From: Acholeplasmataceae bacterium UBA5617
Lineage (GTDB): Bacteria; Bacillota_I; Bacilli_A; Acholeplasmatales; Acholeplasmataceae
Direction of reading: 5' to 3'
Assembly: GCA_002424575.1 (NCBI GenBank)
Contig: DIKN01000129.1
Span: 30,662-61,483 of the forward strand
Length of the DNA: 30,822 nt
In this document: in pieces, positions 29,729 to 30,822 of the stretch
How the letters are laid out: each line of letters starts with the position of its first letter
Numbering within the stretch: position 1 is the first letter of the stretch
Position numbers and translations under genes: made by a program
The notes under the pieces: model-generated
What the model was told of the DNA's origin: nothing
Seen by the model: the letters and a program-made list of their open reading frames with translations, nothing else
Databases searched by the model: none

Positions 29729-30822
29729 ATGAAAGTATTATTCTGCAGTTCCGAAGCGTTCCCTTTTAGCAAGACAGGTGGTTTAGCGGACATGGCACTC
29801 TTTTTACCGAAATCACTGCGTGAAATCGGTCATGATGTTCGCATCATTACTCCCTATTATCGAAACATACAAAAACATCATAAAGATATGACTTTTTTAG
29901 GATCTGCAACCGTGGGCATGGGAGGAATCGAAACCATCGTCCACTATTTTCAATTGGTTCATGAAGGAATCCCTTATATCTTCGTTCAGAATATGCACTA
30001 TTTTGAACGCGATCAACTCTATGGTTATAATGATGATGCCGAACGATTTGCATGCTTCTCTTACGCAATCTTAGAAGGCTTAAGAGTGATTGATTTTTAT
30101 CCTAACATTCTCCACTTAAATGATTGGCAAACCGGGATGGTTCCCTATTTACTCGATGAACATTATCGTCATCGAAATGATCATTACTATTCCATTCATA
30201 CCCTACTAACGATTCATAATCTTGAATATCAAGGTTCATTTGATACGTATGTAGCACGGTTCTTCAATACAGCTTTCAATTACACCTATATTCACTTCGA
30301 TCGCGTCAATTTCCTCAAAGCTGGCATAGAGCGTGCATCTAAAATCAATACGGTCAGCCCAACCTACCGCAATGAAGTTCTCACCAATGAATATGGTTTT
30401 ACCTTAGATGGTGCACTTGCAAGACGAGCAGATGATTTTGTTGGCATACTGAACGGCATCGATGATCAAGTCTTCAACCCTGAAACTGATCATTTGATCG
30501 ATCAAACATACGATGCACAAAAAACAAAAGTAGGAAAAACCAAAAATAAAGAAGCCATCCTCCATCATTTCGATCTTGATGTGGATGTGAAAGTTCCACT
30601 CATCGTTTATGTGGGACGACTCGCTACACAAAAAGGCATCAATTTGATGACGAAAACTTTAGAGGAAGTCATTGAATATGGAAATGCACGATTTGTGCTC
30701 ATGGGATCTGGTAATGATTCTTATCAAGATTACTTCCGTTATCTCACCTTCAAGTATCCCACTAAAGTAGGTCACTACATTGGGTTTAATGAACAAATAG
30801 CCCATAAGCTCTATGCTGCATC
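29729..30822 (+). CDS. glgA: Glycogen synthase, 3' truncated by window edge
   Basis: First 364 residues of a GT5 ADP-glucose-dependent glycogen/starch synthase. N-terminus SSEAFPFSKTGGLADM has the ADP-glucose-binding Lys15 in KTGGLAD. NDWQTGMVPYLL corresponds to the family DWHTG motif, and INTVSPTYRNEV and VGILNGIDDQVFNP follow. The frame is open at the right edge (LYAA). The GT-B second domain begins at about VPLIVYVGRLATQKG. GAGGTGAT precedes ATG 29729. Other glycogen genes are expected beyond the window. Confidence 0.96.
   Translation, partial: MKVLFCSSEAFPFSKTGGLADMALFLPKSLREIGHDVRIITPYYRNIQKHHKDMTFLGSATVGMGGIETIVHYFQLVHEGIPYIFVQNMHYFERDQLYGYNDDAERFACFSYAILEGLRVIDFYPNILHLNDWQTGMVPYLLDEHYRHRNDHYYSIHTLLTIHNLEYQGSFDTYVARFFNTAFNYTYIHFDRVNFLKAGIERASKINTVSPTYRNEVLTNEYGFTLDGALARRADDFVGILNGIDDQVFNPETDHLIDQTYDAQKTKVGKTKNKEAILHHFDLDVDVKVPLIVYVGRLATQKGINLMTKTLEEVIEYGNARFVLMGSGNDSYQDYFRYLTFKYPTKVGHYIGFNEQIAHKLYAA

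Overview
The window looks like chromosomal DNA of a low-GC Gram-positive (Bacillota) bacterium, possibly from the Erysipelotrichia/Acholeplasma-like branch. The evidence is: strong AGGAGG-type ribosome binding sites, sigma-A style promoters (TTGACT/TTGATA-17-TATAAT), TGA used as a stop codon (standard code), a GlpP-controlled glycerol operon with a CcpA-type cre site, an LTA-synthase-family protein, a UvrX/YolD-type polymerase pair and an Mhq quinone-stress operon. I cannot name the genus from sequence alone.

Layout. 1-1435: 3' part of an EamA transporter and a cyclophilin. 1589-3230: Y-family DNA polymerase plus YolD-like protein. 3270-6229: LTA-synthase-family sulfatase translationally coupled to an NAD-epimerase-like protein. 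6230-7145: unknown two-TM membrane protein (minus). 7169-12472: glycerol operon glpP, two FAD oxidoreductases, a DUF1667 Cys-cluster protein and glpK. 12505-13944: Rieske ferredoxin, nitroreductase (minus) and a four-TM protein (minus).

14228-15629: a divergent pair that is the most interesting part of the window. A small exported protein made of six exact copies of a 13-residue peptide (minus) faces an HTH + helical-repeat regulator of Rgg/RRNPP type (plus). They share a 114-bp intergenic region with a perfect 16-bp palindrome. The DNA repeats differ from one another only at synonymous positions. I propose a multi-copy peptide-pheromone system.

15643-18712: RlmI-type rRNA methyltransferase, MFS transporter and GNAT acetyltransferase (the last two minus). 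18744-20550: pyroglutamyl peptidase and an SDR protein. 20562-23055: minus-strand operon of ring-cleaving dioxygenase, MarR regulator (MhqR-like), esterase (MhqD-like) and DUF2087 protein, with an MhqR-type palindrome upstream. 23100-25102: condensation-fold acyltransferase coupled to a zinc-ribbon membrane protein. 25112-29586 (minus): CBS protein with a 5' leader holding a possible coupled small ORF, ESS-family glutamate symporter, alanine dehydrogenase, HD hydrolase and NUDIX hydrolase. 29655-end: start of glycogen synthase glgA, cut by the window edge.

Genes are closely packed. ATGA overlaps and short leaders are common, and no non-genic stretch reaches 300 bp. No rRNA, tRNA, CRISPR array or insertion sequence was recognised.
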